From Labia minor (taxonomy: Eukaryota; Arthropoda; Insecta; Dermaptera; Spongiphoridae), in assembly GCA_963082975.1 (NCBI GenBank), contig OY720345.1:9884491-9948490 (forward strand): a stretch of DNA of 64,000 nt, written 5' to 3'. A model generated the notes under the pieces. The model made no database searches. It had not been told where the DNA came from and worked only from the letters and a program-made list of their open reading frames with translations. Shown here piece after piece: positions 10,969 to 22,775 of the stretch (the stretch's first letter is position 1; each line of letters starts with the position of its first letter). Both the position numbers and the translations under genes were made by a program.

Positions 10969-11335
10969 CAATAGAGCTGAGCGAAGATTCCTCTACCACT
11001 CCGAGGCTGCTGTTGTGAATGGTCAAATGACGGATGTCCAGGCCAAGGAACACAAACCCTTGCAATTTTGGTAAATTATTATGACGTAGACGCAAATAGA
11101 AAATGACAGTGGAGGAGGGTTTGCTTTTCAGGGCGCTCATGGTACGTGTAATATTTGGTAGATTCGTGAACTCGCAGAGAAGGTCCAAACCGCTCTTTTT
11201 CACCTCGCAGGAGCAGGGCGAAATATCCATATGATTTGGGCATAGTTGAATGGTCTGGGATTGGCCCTGGACGACATGAATGGTTAGGATAAGCCCTGCG
11301 ACGAGGACGAGCGTCGCTGCTCGGAGGGCGCTCAT
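10969..11335 (-). CDS. leucine-rich-repeat protein, first coding exon (signal peptide + LRRNT cap)
   Basis: The only well-supported host coding segment. The ATG at 11335 has an in-frame TAA 12 bases upstream, so the start is fixed. Residues 1-24 are a signal peptide (hydrophobic ATLVLVAGLILTI, likely cut near VVQG|Q). Cysteines 32, 41, 43 and 54 (C-x8-C-x-C-x10-C) fit an LRR N-terminal cap. The first repeat-like segments follow (IFYLRLRHNNLPKLQGFVF; DIRHLTIHNSSL). N-glycosylation sequons occur at N61 and N108. After Ile122 a donor (TTG|GTAATG) ends the exon in phase 1; the remaining open frame (PPPSFLNPNKSPPP) is intron. The product would be secreted or membrane-anchored, acting extracellularly in adhesion or signalling. 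I cannot name the ortholog. Later exons are not visible in 1-10900. It is much less AT-rich than its surroundings. Confidence 0.82.
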
Positions 11336-11379
11336 GCCGCTCAGTTATCCAACTTTCACCAGCCCATGTGAAAATACCT
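11336..11379 (-). promoter_or_regulatory. splice acceptor and 5'UTR piece of the LRR exon
   Basis: On the minus strand a long T-rich tract with repeated GTTT ends in TTTTTCTAG|GTATTTTC, a strong 3' splice site with AG at 11379-11378. The 42 bases to the ATG are 5'UTR. A further upstream non-coding exon must lie at higher coordinates, possibly far away. Confidence 0.75.
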
Positions 11380-11439
11380 AGAAAAACAAACAAACAAAAC
11401 AATCCATTAGAAATCGATTCATTCCAAATCTGTGACACA

Positions 11440-11771
11440 TAATTTAAGAAAATTAATACTAAACGTTATTTTGTAGAAGTATTTTGAAAAATAATGCTCC
11501 TGAATATTCATTTTCAATCAATTTTAAGTAACATTTGAATTTCTGAGATGTTTTCTTAAAGAAAATTAGTGAAATTCAATAAATAAATAAATAAATATAA
11601 AATTTAATGTATACATCTTTAACGATTGAAAAATACTAAAAATAAAAACATGAATTTAAATGTGTACCTTCAATGATTGATTAATTTTTTTTTTTTTTGC
11701 TTTTTGAGCACTTTATTCTGATTAATATTAAGAGGTAGACTTTTCTCCCGGCTTATATATACGTTATTTTA
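11440..11771. other. AT-rich DNA (probable intron of the LRR gene)
   Basis: No gene or shared repeat seen. It lies upstream of the LRR exon acceptor, so it should be intronic if the model is right. Confidence 0.4.
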
Positions 11772-12254
11772 TCTTATTTTATTATATTATCAAAAATTGT
11801 ATATATATATATATATATATATATTTGTATTTTTGAAATATTAAACCGCTCTAAGGATTCACACCATAGATAATTTTTATAAAGAAAAATCGATCTGTAT
11901 TCGTTTCAGCCTCGAGAAAAATCATCTTTAATAGTTTCATCTTAATTTAAAATAGGAAATTTAAATGTCGTCAGCAACTACGTCATACGGCGATTCCTTA
12001 AATACAAAATATTATAAATATAAATATAATCAAATTACGAAATATATATTATGTTATATCCATAGGCTATACTTTTCTGTCATTCAGTGCATTAATGTAC
12101 ATATGTTTTATGACTATTTTTTTTAAATTTATGTTCTATTAAATTATTTGAACATCGGCTCTGTGAACCAGTATTAATATTAGCAACCAAACCCGATAAT
12201 AAGGAATAATTTTTTTTTTAATGACTTATCGGTGGTTCGGTGAACCAGGTACTA
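11772..12254 (+). mobile_element. Helitron-like H1 copy
   Basis: Starts A^TCTTATTTTATTATAT and contains the H1 body (AAACCGCTCTAAGGATT, ATCGATCTGTATTCGTTTC, GTCGTCAGCAACTACGTCA). It ends with two successive terminus-like modules (CATCGGCTCTGTGAACCAG near 12155 and ATCGGTGGTTCGGTGAACC near 12228) before GGTACTA and a TA microsatellite. The final bases read CTAT rather than CTAG, so the 3' end may be mutated. Confidence 0.65.
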
Positions 12255-12629
12255 TATATATATATATATATATATAGGAGGTATATTCAGGAGTATATCA
12301 TAACCAGATCATTCATTATTTTTGGTCACCGAAATATTACAAACATCTAAATAGATCATTCTTCTCCTTGTTTTTACAAATTTATAATAGTATTGTATAA
12401 ATATATGTGTATTGTATTAATATGACTATTTCGACATATAAATTCAGTTTCAATTATCCATTTTTTATTTTGATATTATATTATGTTTTCATAAAATTTC
12501 AAAAATTAATTTTTAAATAAATTCACAATAAATTCTAAAGCTATACTTTAGTTTATGAAACTTATTACTTGATAGAATTATCTCTTATGTTAAAGATATC
12601 TAAATAATATAATTTCATATATATATATA
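12255..12629. other. AT-rich DNA, no gene seen
   Basis: TA-rich DNA between two Helitron-like copies. No ORF of note. Confidence 0.4.
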
Positions 12630-12834
12630 CTAGCTGCTCAGACCTAGACAGGGACTCCGCCCATTGTACCCCCGAGTGGTACATAGTATTTGGTTGAAAG
12701 TAGTAAAAGGTTTTCATCCATTTTGTTTCAATTCGTATATTACATAAAACATTCATTTCTTTTTGTGTTCTTATTTAAAATCTATTTTAATTTAATCAGT
12801 AAATTAATTATATATTAGCGGATCAGTGGGAGAG
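12630..12834 (-). mobile_element. Helitron-like H2, 3' part
   Basis: Minus-strand 3' end GCAGCTAG^T at 12630, preceded by the shared H2 body (TACCACTCGGGGGTAC, GGCGGAGT.CC, TGAAAACCTTTTACTACT). The same end occurs at 15823 (-) and 50039 (+). This copy lacks the non-LTR tail found in the other two. Its 5' limit is not defined. Confidence 0.6.
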
Positions 12835-13567
12835 CCCTCACACGCAAAGAAATTGAAACGCAAAAGATTGAAAAATATTATAAGATAGAAGAGGCACTGG
12901 ATGTGGCGTCACAAATGACGTCAAAAATAATAAAAAGTATGAAAAAAATTATTTTTTCACTTTTCTCAAAAAGTATTTATTGTTTTCCAATGAATTTCAC
13001 GATTTTAATAGATTAGCCCGAGGTCTATCCAATGGTATTGGAATGACCCAAATCGCATAAGTCGTTTAGGAGGAGTATGGGATAGAACTGTCTTTTAAAT
13101 ATATTGATATATATATATATATATATATTTAAAAGCCAGACATATATATATATATTATTTTATTAATAAAATAAAATTATCTATTTTTTTTCCTATTAAT
13201 TTTATATTTAATTGAATTTGGAATTAATTTATTTAAGAATATTATTTTTTTAATTTGTATTTGAGATATTATCTTTGATAAGATAGAAGATAGATGAATA
13301 GTTAGAAGGACTAAAGGTAGGTGGTTGAATGTGGTTGATGATGGAAACCAATAATTAATATCCTCCCTCTCCTCTCTCCACCCAGGTAAATGATATCGAC
13401 TGGCCCCAAAGAGAACCAGAAACCCAAGAGATTAATAAATCACATCCCCGCCCTTCTATTCATAAGAAGAATCAGTTAAGAGCATCATTTGTAATAGAAA
13501 TTAAATTCTAATATAAAGAACAAAATTGAGTAGGCAATCCATCAAACAAGATTATTTTTAATTACAA

Positions 13568-13603
<36 letters not shown>

Positions 13604-13930
13604 TGTGATTTTTTTTACAAATGTACATTATTAATTTAAATCAATCATTTATTTTTAAATGAAACATTCAAAAGCATTTAATCTGAAATTTATTTTAACT
13701 AAATTGAATAAATTTAGCAATTAATTTGTAATGAAATAGAAACCACTCTGCAAATGATATTATATAATATTCGCAAATTGTTTACATGAAATAAAATAAT
13801 ATGTAGTTTATAATCAAATCGTTGAATGAATTGTGTGTGTGTGTTCCTTTATTTTCTCTTTTTAATAATAATATTACTAACACACTATTAATAACAATAA
13901 ACAATTAAATAAAAAATAAGCTGTGTCCAG
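12835..13930. other. AT-rich DNA with ATA microsatellite, no gene seen
   Basis: Contains an (ATA)n run at about 13569-13602 and a pyrimidine-rich stretch ending CCACCCAGGTAAAT near 13389, which looks like a splice motif but has no coding context. A moderately GC-rich island (12840-13080) is unexplained. Confidence 0.4.
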
Positions 13931-13939
13931 GTACAGAAA

Positions 13940-14380
13940 TGATCGACGATTTGAAATAAATTAATTTCCAAACGACATTATATATATATATAAAGTATAA
14001 AAAATAAATATTTTAAAAATTTGATTTAAAATGACTAAATTATATTATAATAGTTTTTATTTTTAGTTTAATGACTCAATTATTATTTTAAAGTGAAAAA
14101 TTTCCGACAATGAATATAAAATTAATTAATTACTTTAAAAACTAACACTTCCGATTTCCGAATATACACCAAAAGTTGATGAATTCATGTTACTGATGAA
14201 TTAAGTAAATATACTAAATTTTATCAAAATCCGTTGAGCCGTTCAAGCTGTACAAGTCTATACGGAAACATATAACGAACAGACGGACAGACATCATGCT
14301 AAAAATACTTTTTTGGTTAACAAAATGCATGATTCGTGGAGAAGTGTAAAATTCTCCACATATCTACTATAAACTTTTTA
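13940..14380. repeat. T5 repeat, partial copy
   Basis: Shares the T5 body: CGACGATTTGAAATAAATT, CACCAAAAGTTGATGAATTC, TCCGTTGAGCCGTTCAAGC, ACAGACATCATGCTAAAAA. The left terminus is decayed (GATCGACGA instead of ACCGACCGACGA). No coding capacity. Confidence 0.65.
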
Positions 14381-14406
14381 AAAAATAAGCTGTAGTCAGG
14401 CACAGA

Positions 14407-14718
14407 ACCGACCGACGATTTGAAATAAATTAATTTCCAAACATTATTGGTATATATAAGTATATATAAAGTATAAAAAATAATATTTTTAAAACTTGAA
14501 TTAAAATAACTAAATATTATTATCTTGATTTTTATTTTTAGTTTAATTACTGAATTTTTAATTACTACTATATTTTAAGTGAAAAATTTCACGGACAGAC
14601 GGACAGACATCATGCTAAAAGAACTTTTTTGGTTAACAAAATGCATGATTCGTGGGGATATGTAAAAATCCTCACATATGAAATTTGGTGTGAATACAAC
14701 TTCGTATCGTCGGTCGGT
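14407..14718. mobile_element. T5 repeat, copy with both termini
   Basis: Begins ACCGACCGACGA and ends TCGTCGGTCGGT, a 12-bp terminal inverted repeat. The interior contains ACGGACAGACGGACAGAC and ACAAAATGCATGATTCGTG shared with the 21-22 kb palindrome. It lies directly after the 13940 copy in tandem. No target duplication identified; class unknown. Confidence 0.6.
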
Positions 14719-14929
14719 AAAAAGTGAATGTTGCCAATCTATCGATTGAATTTTGGTTTTATACGATAACAACTCGATACATATATTAAAAATAGTCTTG
14801 TAGTCAAAATATGGAAAAATTAAGGATTTAATTAAGGTTTTAAGGATTCGATTGCTATTGGCATTTTGGCAATTTTAATAATAATTATAATATCAAATAG
14901 AATATTTAATTAATTTTTCAACTTGTTTG

Positions 14930-15155
14930 TTATTAAAATAAATATTTTATAAATTTGAATTAACACGACTAAATTATATTATCATGGTTTTTATTTTTAT
15001 AGTTTAATGTCTCAAATTATTAATTACTACTATATTTTATAGTGAAAATTTCCGACAATGAATATAAAATGAATTAATTTCTTTGGAAACTAATTTCCTC
15101 ATGTGAACTTTGGTGTGAAAACAATACCTCCCTTACTTTCGTCGGTCGGTATAAA
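14930..15155. repeat. T5 repeat, 3' partial copy
   Basis: Third consecutive T5 segment, sharing TTTTTATAGTTTAATG..TCA, GAAAATTTCCGACAATG and the end TCGTCGGTCGGT. Together 13.9-15.2 kb looks like a decayed array. Confidence 0.55.
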
Positions 15156-15159
15156 CATA

Positions 15160-15822
15160 TTAATGTTGTTTTAATATTATAATTTGTTTTGGAAAATTGA
15201 AATTAAAAAAAAAAAAAATAATAATTGAAATTAAAATTATTTAAAATAAAAGTTTGAAATGATTTCCAATTAATTTTTATTATTTCGGAAACTAATTCAC
15301 AAATGTATTTTCTAGAAAGACAGACAGACAGACAGAGAGAGAGAGAGAAGTAAATTTCCTCTGAAATTCATCGGTCTGTAAAGTGTTTTTGATCTCTACT
15401 GGATTTTAATTATTCATATTAAAGTTGGTCCTTTTTCTCACACTTCCCCTCCCTTTTCCTTCACCAATCTATTCGGGCAACGCGACCATTTAATATGATA
15501 ACTGCCCTCGAAGCTTTCACGTGTAAATAAATTTAATTTAAGGAAATTAATTCAATTATTTACATAATTCATTTTATTTCAAACGATTATTTAATTAAAT
15601 GTCTTTTTCGTATGTTCATTCTTTATATATATATCGAGTATATATATATAGTATATTTTTTATGAATTAATATTAATTGATTTAAGAATAAAATAATTTA
15701 AAGCAATTAAAGATATATTTTTATATTTTATAATTATTAAATTAAAAATTAAAAAAAAAAATAATTAGTAATTAAATTCTTGCTAATTCTTTAGAGATGC
15801 GCAATTTCTATATATATATATA
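15160..15822. other. AT-rich DNA with GACA/GAGA microsatellite
   Basis: A (GACA)n(GA)n run at about 15318-15349; otherwise AT-rich. No gene seen. Confidence 0.4.
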
Positions 15823-16055
15823 CTAGCTGCTCAGAGCTCCTTCGTCGCTCTTCACATCTAGACGGGGGCTCCGCCCCCTGTACCCCCGAGTGGTACATAG
15901 TATTTGGTTGAAAGTAGTAAAAGGTTTTCATCCATTTTGTTTCAATCAATGTATAACATAAAACATTCATTTCTTATTGTGTGATTAAAATATATTTTAA
16001 TTTAATCAGTAAATTAATTATATATATTTTTATTGAATATGTTATATCTATCTAC
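15823..16055 (-). mobile_element. Helitron-like H2, 3' part joined to non-LTR NL3
   Basis: Minus-strand end CAGCTAG^T at 15823 with an imperfect GAGC...GCTC hairpin and the H2 body. It runs directly into the 3' end of non-LTR copy NL3 at the sequence for CGAAAGTTCTTGG. The same junction arrangement is seen at 49803 on the other strand. Confidence 0.6.
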
Positions 16056-16865
16056 TCGAAAGTTCTTGGCAGCTACAACCACATTTCTCCAAGTGACCTT
16101 ATCCTGAGCCTCTGTTCCATCTTTCTTACGTCATTCCCTGGTGTCCTCATCTTTCTTTGGCCCATAAATGCTGGGGAGAATCCTATTCTCAAATACTCTG
16201 AATCCACTCTCATCTCCTAAGATCATAGACCATGTCTCACACCCATATAATACAACAGACAAAATAATTGTTTTATATATTTTAATTTTCATTCCCTTTT
16301 ATAATAATTTTGATGAGATAAGCCTCTTTACTGCATGATAACAGGCGTTTTCCGATTGCAACTTCGATTTAAATTCTTCTCAAATATTATTATCCTTCGT
16401 GATTACATTCAATTTTTCTACATATTCAAATTCTACATTTTGTATGTTAATACTGCTCCTGTTTGTTTCTAAATATATTTATTTATCATTATTAATTTCA
16501 AACCTGATCTCTTTTCCTACCTCGATTAATTTTTCCTCGCTATCTGTAATTGCAATTGCCGAATTTCCTATTATATTTATGTCGTCTGGGTAACCTAATA
16601 TTTTACAATTGATTTCCGCATCTTACTCTTTCTTTACTACCTTCAAGATAAATTTTAAGATCAAAATTTGAAAAAGTTTATCCGGATCTATTGAGTCATG
16701 CGTAGGTTTTACTAAAGTCTACAAATAATTAGTGAACAGAAATATTGAATTCGCGGTTTTTTTAATATCTGTCATAATGAAAATATCTTAATTAATGTTG
16801 ATCGATTTGGCATGAACCCGCAATGATATCGTCTAATATTTCCTCCGCCTATAGTTATAAGTATT
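16056..16865 (-). pseudogene. non-LTR retrotransposon ORF2 fragment with RT motifs (copy NL3)
   Basis: The minus strand reads, with several stops and frameshifts, YGFMPNRST (RT block 3 region, near 16820), then GYPDDINIIGNS (16560-16596; the usual YADD catalytic box with Ala replaced by Pro), a connection region (VEFEYVEKLNVITKDNNI), then FENRILPSIYGPKK and the terminal WRNVVVAAKNFR. This order fits RT followed by the LINE ORF2 C-terminus. It lacks the endonuclease and is inactive. Open frames on the plus strand here are shadows. Confidence 0.78.
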
Positions 16866-18014
16866 GTATATGTTATAATAGAGTATAATATTTCTTGATC
16901 ATTTCATTTTGATATTTTAATATCATTGCTTGATTTTTATTGAATATTTTTAATTATAATAAAATTTGAGAAAATGCAAAGTTAGAGACTTGAGACAATT
17001 TATAAAAATTAATTTATAAAAATTAACGGTATAAAAGTATTGATAAAACTAAAGATAAATTAACAATATATACATTCATTAATAGTATTAATTTAAATTA
17101 ATGGATTTATTTGATTTTTTATTATTAAGTTCATTTATTAATTTTTTTAGATCATAGTTAATTCCCTCCCTTAAAATAAAAGAAGTATTCAAATATAGAA
17201 AGAATAAATACAAAATAATTTAAGTTAAATATGATTTAAATATTTTATTATATTAATTAAAATGAGAACTTTTAGAATAAATTATTTAATTGAAATGATA
17301 TTTGAATATTAGAATTTAAAATAAAAAGTTAAATATTATAATAATTCTTTGATTGCTAGTTATATACATTGTGTAAAATGAGTCCGCCAGTCAGTGGGCC
17401 ACGCCTGGCTCTTGAATGAACAACACGGAGAACTATATAAACTTTAAAAAATTAAATTCTGCGGTTATTGATTAGAATTAGATATTAATAAAATCTATAG
17501 CCTATGTTACCATAGAGATATATAAGAATATTGTGATGTAATTTCATAGAAATCGTTTCTTATTTTTTGATGTTCATAATTCTAAATTACCGGTAAAGTG
17601 TCGATTAAGTAGGAAATTTCTTTTTTGTTTGTTTCTATGACAGCAAAAAAGTAAACAAATTACATACATATATATATACATACATACAAACACTCTCCTT
17701 TATATATATAGATGTTGAATTATAATATTGAATACCTACCAATCTAAATCGTTTTTTTTTTAATTTATTTTTTTTTTTCATTAAAAATCACTATTTTGCA
17801 TATTTTTTAATATTTTTATAATTAGAAGTTCGAATAAAGTTCTAATATAAACCACATTTATGTTTTTGGGTTTTTTTAACCTCTTCTCTCGTATCTTTTT
17901 CATTTTGATTAGTTTACTATCTTAGGTGAGTGCTTCTTCTGTTTCACCCTACATTCTCCTTAAGAAAATGTTTATTTTAGAAAGTCTTATCTCTTATGTA
18001 TATATATTCTCTCC

Positions 18015-18018
<4 letters not shown>
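16866..18018. other. AT-rich DNA, no gene seen
   Basis: Low-complexity AT-rich sequence. A short GC-richer patch at 17380-17425 is unexplained. Confidence 0.45.

Positions 18019-18076
<58 letters not shown>
18019..18076. repeat. (TC)n(TA)n microsatellite
   Basis: About 14 TC units followed by about 15 TA units. Confidence 0.9.
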
Positions 18077-18080
<4 letters not shown>

Positions 18081-18149
18081 CGAAAAAGCGGTTTTCTGAA
18101 TGTTGAATAAGTAATATCGATTTCGGGAATCCTAATTTAATAATAATAA

Positions 18150-18942
18150 TCTTATCTTATGATATATAAAAAACTAAGGATTTTTTTGAAATTCTCACCA
18201 TAGATAATATTTATAAAAAAAAAATCGATTTGTATTGGTTTCAGCCTCGGGAAAAATCATCTTTCTTAGTTTTTTCTTAATTTAAATTATAAATTTAATA
18301 ATAAAAATGTCGGATAACGCTTTCTTAAATACAAAATATCACAAATAAAATAAAATTAATAATATTTATTTTAATAATATTTTGTAATCAAATTACAAAA
18401 TATATATTATGTTATATCCACAAGCCATACTTTTCTGTCTTTCTGTACATTAATACTTATGTTTAAGGGCTGTATGTTTTATGACTGTTTTTTACCGACC
18501 GTCGATATTAAGGGAGGTATTGTTTTCACACCATATTTCACATAAGGAGATTTTTTACATATCTCCACGAATAATACACTTTGTATTGGTTTTATCCTCG
18601 GGAAAAATCATCTTCATTAGTTTTTTCTTAATTTAAAATTATATGACGTCACCCAGCCCTTCATGAAGTCACAATCAGCGCCTCCTTATATATTATAAAT
18701 AAAATTAAATTAAAAATATTTATGTAATATCCATATCTGTTTTTATTGCATTAATAGATTCATTTAAATTATTTGAAACAGGTCAACATTTTTTAATTTA
18801 TGTTCTTTTAAATTATTTAAAATTGTTATATACATTTTGTCATTTATTTATTTTAATTAATAACTTTAATCTTAAATATTTTCATAGTTCATAAGGAATA
18901 ATTTATTTAAAGTATCGAGAGCGGTTGCTCAGAGAACCAGGT
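18150..18942 (+). mobile_element. Helitron-like H1 copy, composite with T5 sequence
   Basis: Starts A^TCTTATCTTATGATA and carries the H1 body (GGTTTCAGCCTCGGGAAAA). At about 18490 it switches to T5-like sequence (TTTACCGACCGTCGATATTA, AAATTTCACAT-type motifs) and then to a second H1-like body (ATGACGTCACCCAGCCCTTC), ending CTCAGAGAACCAGGT near 18942. Either T5 inserted in H1 or the two share modules. Confidence 0.55.
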
Positions 18943-19997
18943 TTTAATAATAATAATAATAAATTATTTGTTTAATATATAATTATTTGAGTTGTATGCT
19001 TAATTAAAATAAATGAATTCTGATTATAAGCAAATATTTAATAATTAAATACAAAAAATGTTTAAAATATAAATTATATTATAATATATTCAAACAATAT
19101 GATAAATATTAAATTGAAATTGTAAATTAAGGCTTTCACGGAAAAATAATTTCATATTAATTTTTTTTTTTTCTTTTAAGTTGTAAAAAAGTTGGTAAGG
19201 TGGGTGTCTTGCTCATTTTAAGAAAGAAAATTGCTATATTAATAGTTAATGTTAACAAAATAACATATCTTTGTCGGTGTTAATGCTTTCGTTACAAGCA
19301 CCTTATATTTTCCTACTCACATATATACACACACACACACACACATACACATATTCACTTTCTCTCTCTCTCTCTCTCTCTCTTTTGAGGTAATTCACTT
19401 TTTCTTTTTACCTCAACCGGTTGGGCTCTTATCTTAAACTATGAAATCGACCATCTCCTCACTTCTATTCTCTTTATTCTTACCCCTTTCATCTACCCTT
19501 GTTTTTCTTTATTTATTTTATTTTTTTGGAGGGGAGGCGCGAATAAAAAAACAACTTGAACAGTTTAATATTCAAGAGCAAACAAATTCTTGACAAAGTA
19601 GATGCGAAACAAATGTTACATCTGTTAAAATATGAAACCTTCTGTTTACTCTGTGCAGAATATTAATTTTCACTCGTAAATCTCCAGTGCTTTTTTTTTA
19701 CCCCCATCCCCCTCCCTATTTTAGGTGATGTTGAATGAGAATAATATTTTCTAGTTTTAAAACAGTACAACAGAAATTATATTTCTCCATTAAAATATAC
19801 ATTTCTAAAAAAAGAATTGAATAAAGTTTATTCACAAAACATAATTATTTTATATTTTTCTCTTTATTAAATAAAAATTGAAAAAAATAATCAAATGAAA
19901 ATTATGTTATTTTTTTTTTAAAAATCAGTACAGAAAAAATTTGTTAATTTTTATTTATTTAAAAGATTATAATTGAAATTTTAATATCACAAATGTT
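18943..19997. other. AT-rich DNA with CA and TC microsatellites
   Basis: (CA)n at about 19327-19345 and (TC)n at about 19364-19383. No gene seen. Confidence 0.45.
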
Positions 19998-20011
19998 AAG
20001 TTTTCTAAAAA

Positions 20012-20296
20012 GGCGCCATTGGGTGTGTGGGTAGCGAACCTGCCTCCCATTCACATGGTCCCGGGTTCAAGTCCCGAGCCTGGCAAGGGAATTACCCTAG
20101 CTGGGGTCTATGGGACGGAGTCAACCCAGCCTCCAGGAACAACATTGGGGAAAAGCTACTTGATAGTACCTCCGATCAAGAAAATCAAGGTAAAGGTTGA
20201 GAGGACCCGGTCTACTGATCATAGAACACCATTGATATAACAGGCTTGATAGGCGTTGTCCTTGCGTAGGACGTACAAAGTCAGAGGTTTTTTTTT
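20012..20296 (+). repeat. tRNA-type SINE-A, copy 2
   Basis: Full copy with box B GGTTCAAGTCC at 20064-20074 and end CGTACAAAGTCAGAGG plus a T-run. Flanked by near-identical direct repeats AAGTTTTCTAAA (19998-20009) and AAGTATTCTAAA (20297-20308). Differs from copy 1 by scattered substitutions, so both are active-family members of moderate age. Confidence 0.85.
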
Positions 20297-20308
20297 AAGT
20301 ATTCTAAA

Positions 20309-21284
20309 TAAATAGAATTATTATAAGAGTTATTATATTATTTGTTTAAGAACGGCACTATCCAATGACCTTTCGGATCCTAACTATTAAGTGAATGAAT
20401 AATAAATAAATTGAGAGGGAAGTACGGACATGCAAATGAAATTTTACTTTGACATTAGTCGGAATCTAGTTAGAAGTTTGATTTTACAAAAATGTTTTAA
20501 TATATCCTAGCAGGGAAGGAAATTATAATTAAAAAAACTTTTCTATGATAGTTATAATTATTTAAAGACACGATAGAACTTTTTCTGCAAATTCATTTAA
20601 TGTATAAAATAAAATTTAACTGAATTCCACAAACTCAATATTTTTTGATAGAATTCCTGCAGAATCAATGTAATATTATCCTAATTACAAGACAAAAAGT
20701 AGTTTAATATTATCCCTCTTTTTATAAAAGGAAACAGAACCTGAATACTAAATAATAACTACAGAAATTTGTATTTAAACAACGTCTAATAAAATATTAT
20801 CAAATACTATAATTTATTAAAATTACAACCATAGGTTAGATTAAAACAAATATTTTAATTCATTTAGAAAATCGTAAATCTTAAATGAGAGATTTGAAAA
20901 GAAACAAAAATTTTTGAATTTCAAAAAAATTAATAATATTTAAGAAGATTTTATATAGAGATTGTAATCGAGTATGGTCAGATATTTTGAGGTTTATCCA
21001 AATTATTATCTAAGCATATAACATTTATATTTTGATAGACATTTTATATGGATGTATGATGTGGTCCAAGTCATGTGAGCAAAAATAAATTTATTGTGTT
21101 ATAAAATATATGATTCTTTAAGAATTTTTGGTCCGAAAAAAAATAAAGAAAGTGTAAGGGTAGAAATAAGGATAATAAGGAATTTTTTTTATTACATGAT
21201 CACTATGCAGAATGTTGCGAAGTGGTGCACACGTGTTGCGAAGAAACAAAGAGAATAAATCATTAGGATAAATTTGATTATAGG
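20309..21284. other. AT-rich DNA, no gene seen
   Basis: No shared repeat or coding frame recognised. Confidence 0.45.
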
Positions 21285-22775
21285 ATAAATTAATAAAAAA
21301 AACTCTTAAATATACACGCTTTTTAATCAAAAATTGGCCTAAAAAATCGAAAATAAAATATTAATTAAACCTTGAATATTATCCTTTACATATACCCAAC
21401 AAAATAAGTTGACCTGTGGCCAGGTCCGAACCGACCGACGGTTTGAAATAAATTAATTTCCAGCTACAGAAACAATTTCAAATAATTTTAATATATCTAT
21501 TAATGTAATAAAAAACAGATATGGATATAACATAAATATTTTTAATTTTATTTTATTTATAATATATATGTAAGACCAGACTGTGACGTCATTAATGGCT
21601 GGATGACGTCATATAATTTTAAATCAAGAAAAAACTAATAAATATGATTTTTCTCGAGGATAAAACCAATACAAAGTGCATGATTCGTGGTGATATATAA
21701 AAAAATCTCCTTTGGTGTGAAAATAACCCTTTCCTTCCTATCGTCGATCGCTAATACTACCACTTCCGGTTTCCGGAATTGCACCAAAAGTTGATCAATT
21801 CATCCCACTGATGCATTAAGTAAATATACCAAATTTCATCAAAATCGGTTGAGCCGTTCAGGCTGTACACATCTATACGGACGGACGGACGGACAGACGG
21901 ACAGACGGACAGACGGACGGACGGACAGACATCATGCTAAAAATACTTTTTTCTGTTTAGAAAATGCATGATTCGTGGAGATATGTAAAAATCTCCACAT
22001 GTGAAATTTGGTGTGAAAACAATACCTCCCTTACTATCGTCGGTCGGTAAAAAGAGTGGGCGCATATGAACATGAGAAGTAGGTTAAAGAATTTAATATT
22101 ATTATATGCGCTCCTCAATTTTTACCGACCGACGATAGTAAGGGAGGTATTGTTTTCACACCAAATTTCACATGTGGAGATTTTTACATATCTCCACGAA
22201 CCATGCATTTTCTTAACAGAAAAAAGTATTTTTAGCATGATGTCTGTCTGTCCGTCCGTCCGTCTGTCCGTCCGTCCGTCGGTATAGATGTGTACAGCTT
22301 GAACGGCTCAACGGATTTTGATGAAATTTGGTATATTTACTTAATACATCAGTGGAGTGGGATGAATTGATCAACTTTTGGTGCAAATCCGGAAACCGGA
22401 AGTGGTAGTATTAGCGATCGACGATAGGAAGGAAAGGGTTATTTTCACACCAAATTTCACATGATATTTTTTACATATCACCACGAATCATGCACTTTGT
22501 GGTGGTTTTATTCTCGAGAAAAATCATCTTTATTAGTTTTTTCTTAATTTAAAATTATATGACGTCATCCAGCCATTCATGACGTCACAGCCTGGTCTTA
22601 CATATATATTATAAATAAAATAAAATTAAAAATATTTATGTTATATCCATATCTGTTTTTTTGTTGGGCATATGTAAAGAATAATATTCAAGGTTTAATT
22701 CATATTTTATTTTCAATTTTTTAGGTCATTTTTGATTAAAAAACGTGTATATTTAAGTTTTTTTTTATTTTAATA
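21285..22775. repeat. large palindrome built around inverted T5 copies
   Basis: Left arm 21285-22048 and right arm 22124-22775 are inverted copies around a roughly 75-bp spacer that itself has a GGGCGCATAT / ATATGCGC pair. The symmetry continues beyond T5 into flanking sequence (cccaac with ...TTTTTAATCAAAAA.TG.CCTAAAAAAT on the left and its complement on the right). The left arm has about 100 extra bases (21405-21520). The T5 body and (ACGG)n/(ACAG)n minisatellite occur in both arms. No coding frame of note. Confidence 0.8.
21430..22048. mobile_element. T5 repeat with both termini (left arm of the palindrome)
   Basis: Begins ACCGACCGACGG and ends TCGTCGGTCGGT, giving an 11-12 bp terminal inverted repeat. 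It includes the motif TTGAGCCGTTCAGGCTGTAC and a tetranucleotide minisatellite (ACGGACGGACGG, ACAGACGG) at 21879-21930. No transposase frame, so it would be non-autonomous. Confidence 0.6.

Noticed and set aside
11079..11438. 119-codon minus-strand frame overlapping the LRR exon
   Set aside because: It is another frame of the same exon, crosses the splice acceptor and has no signal peptide or LRR cap.
13380..13480. CCACCCAG|GTAAATG as a host exon border
   Set aside because: The following frames close quickly and there is no domain or second splice site; kept only as a note.
21879..21930. ACGG/ACAG tandem repeat as a satellite or telomere-like array
   Set aside because: It is short, internal to T5 and present in its other copies; no telomeric unit.
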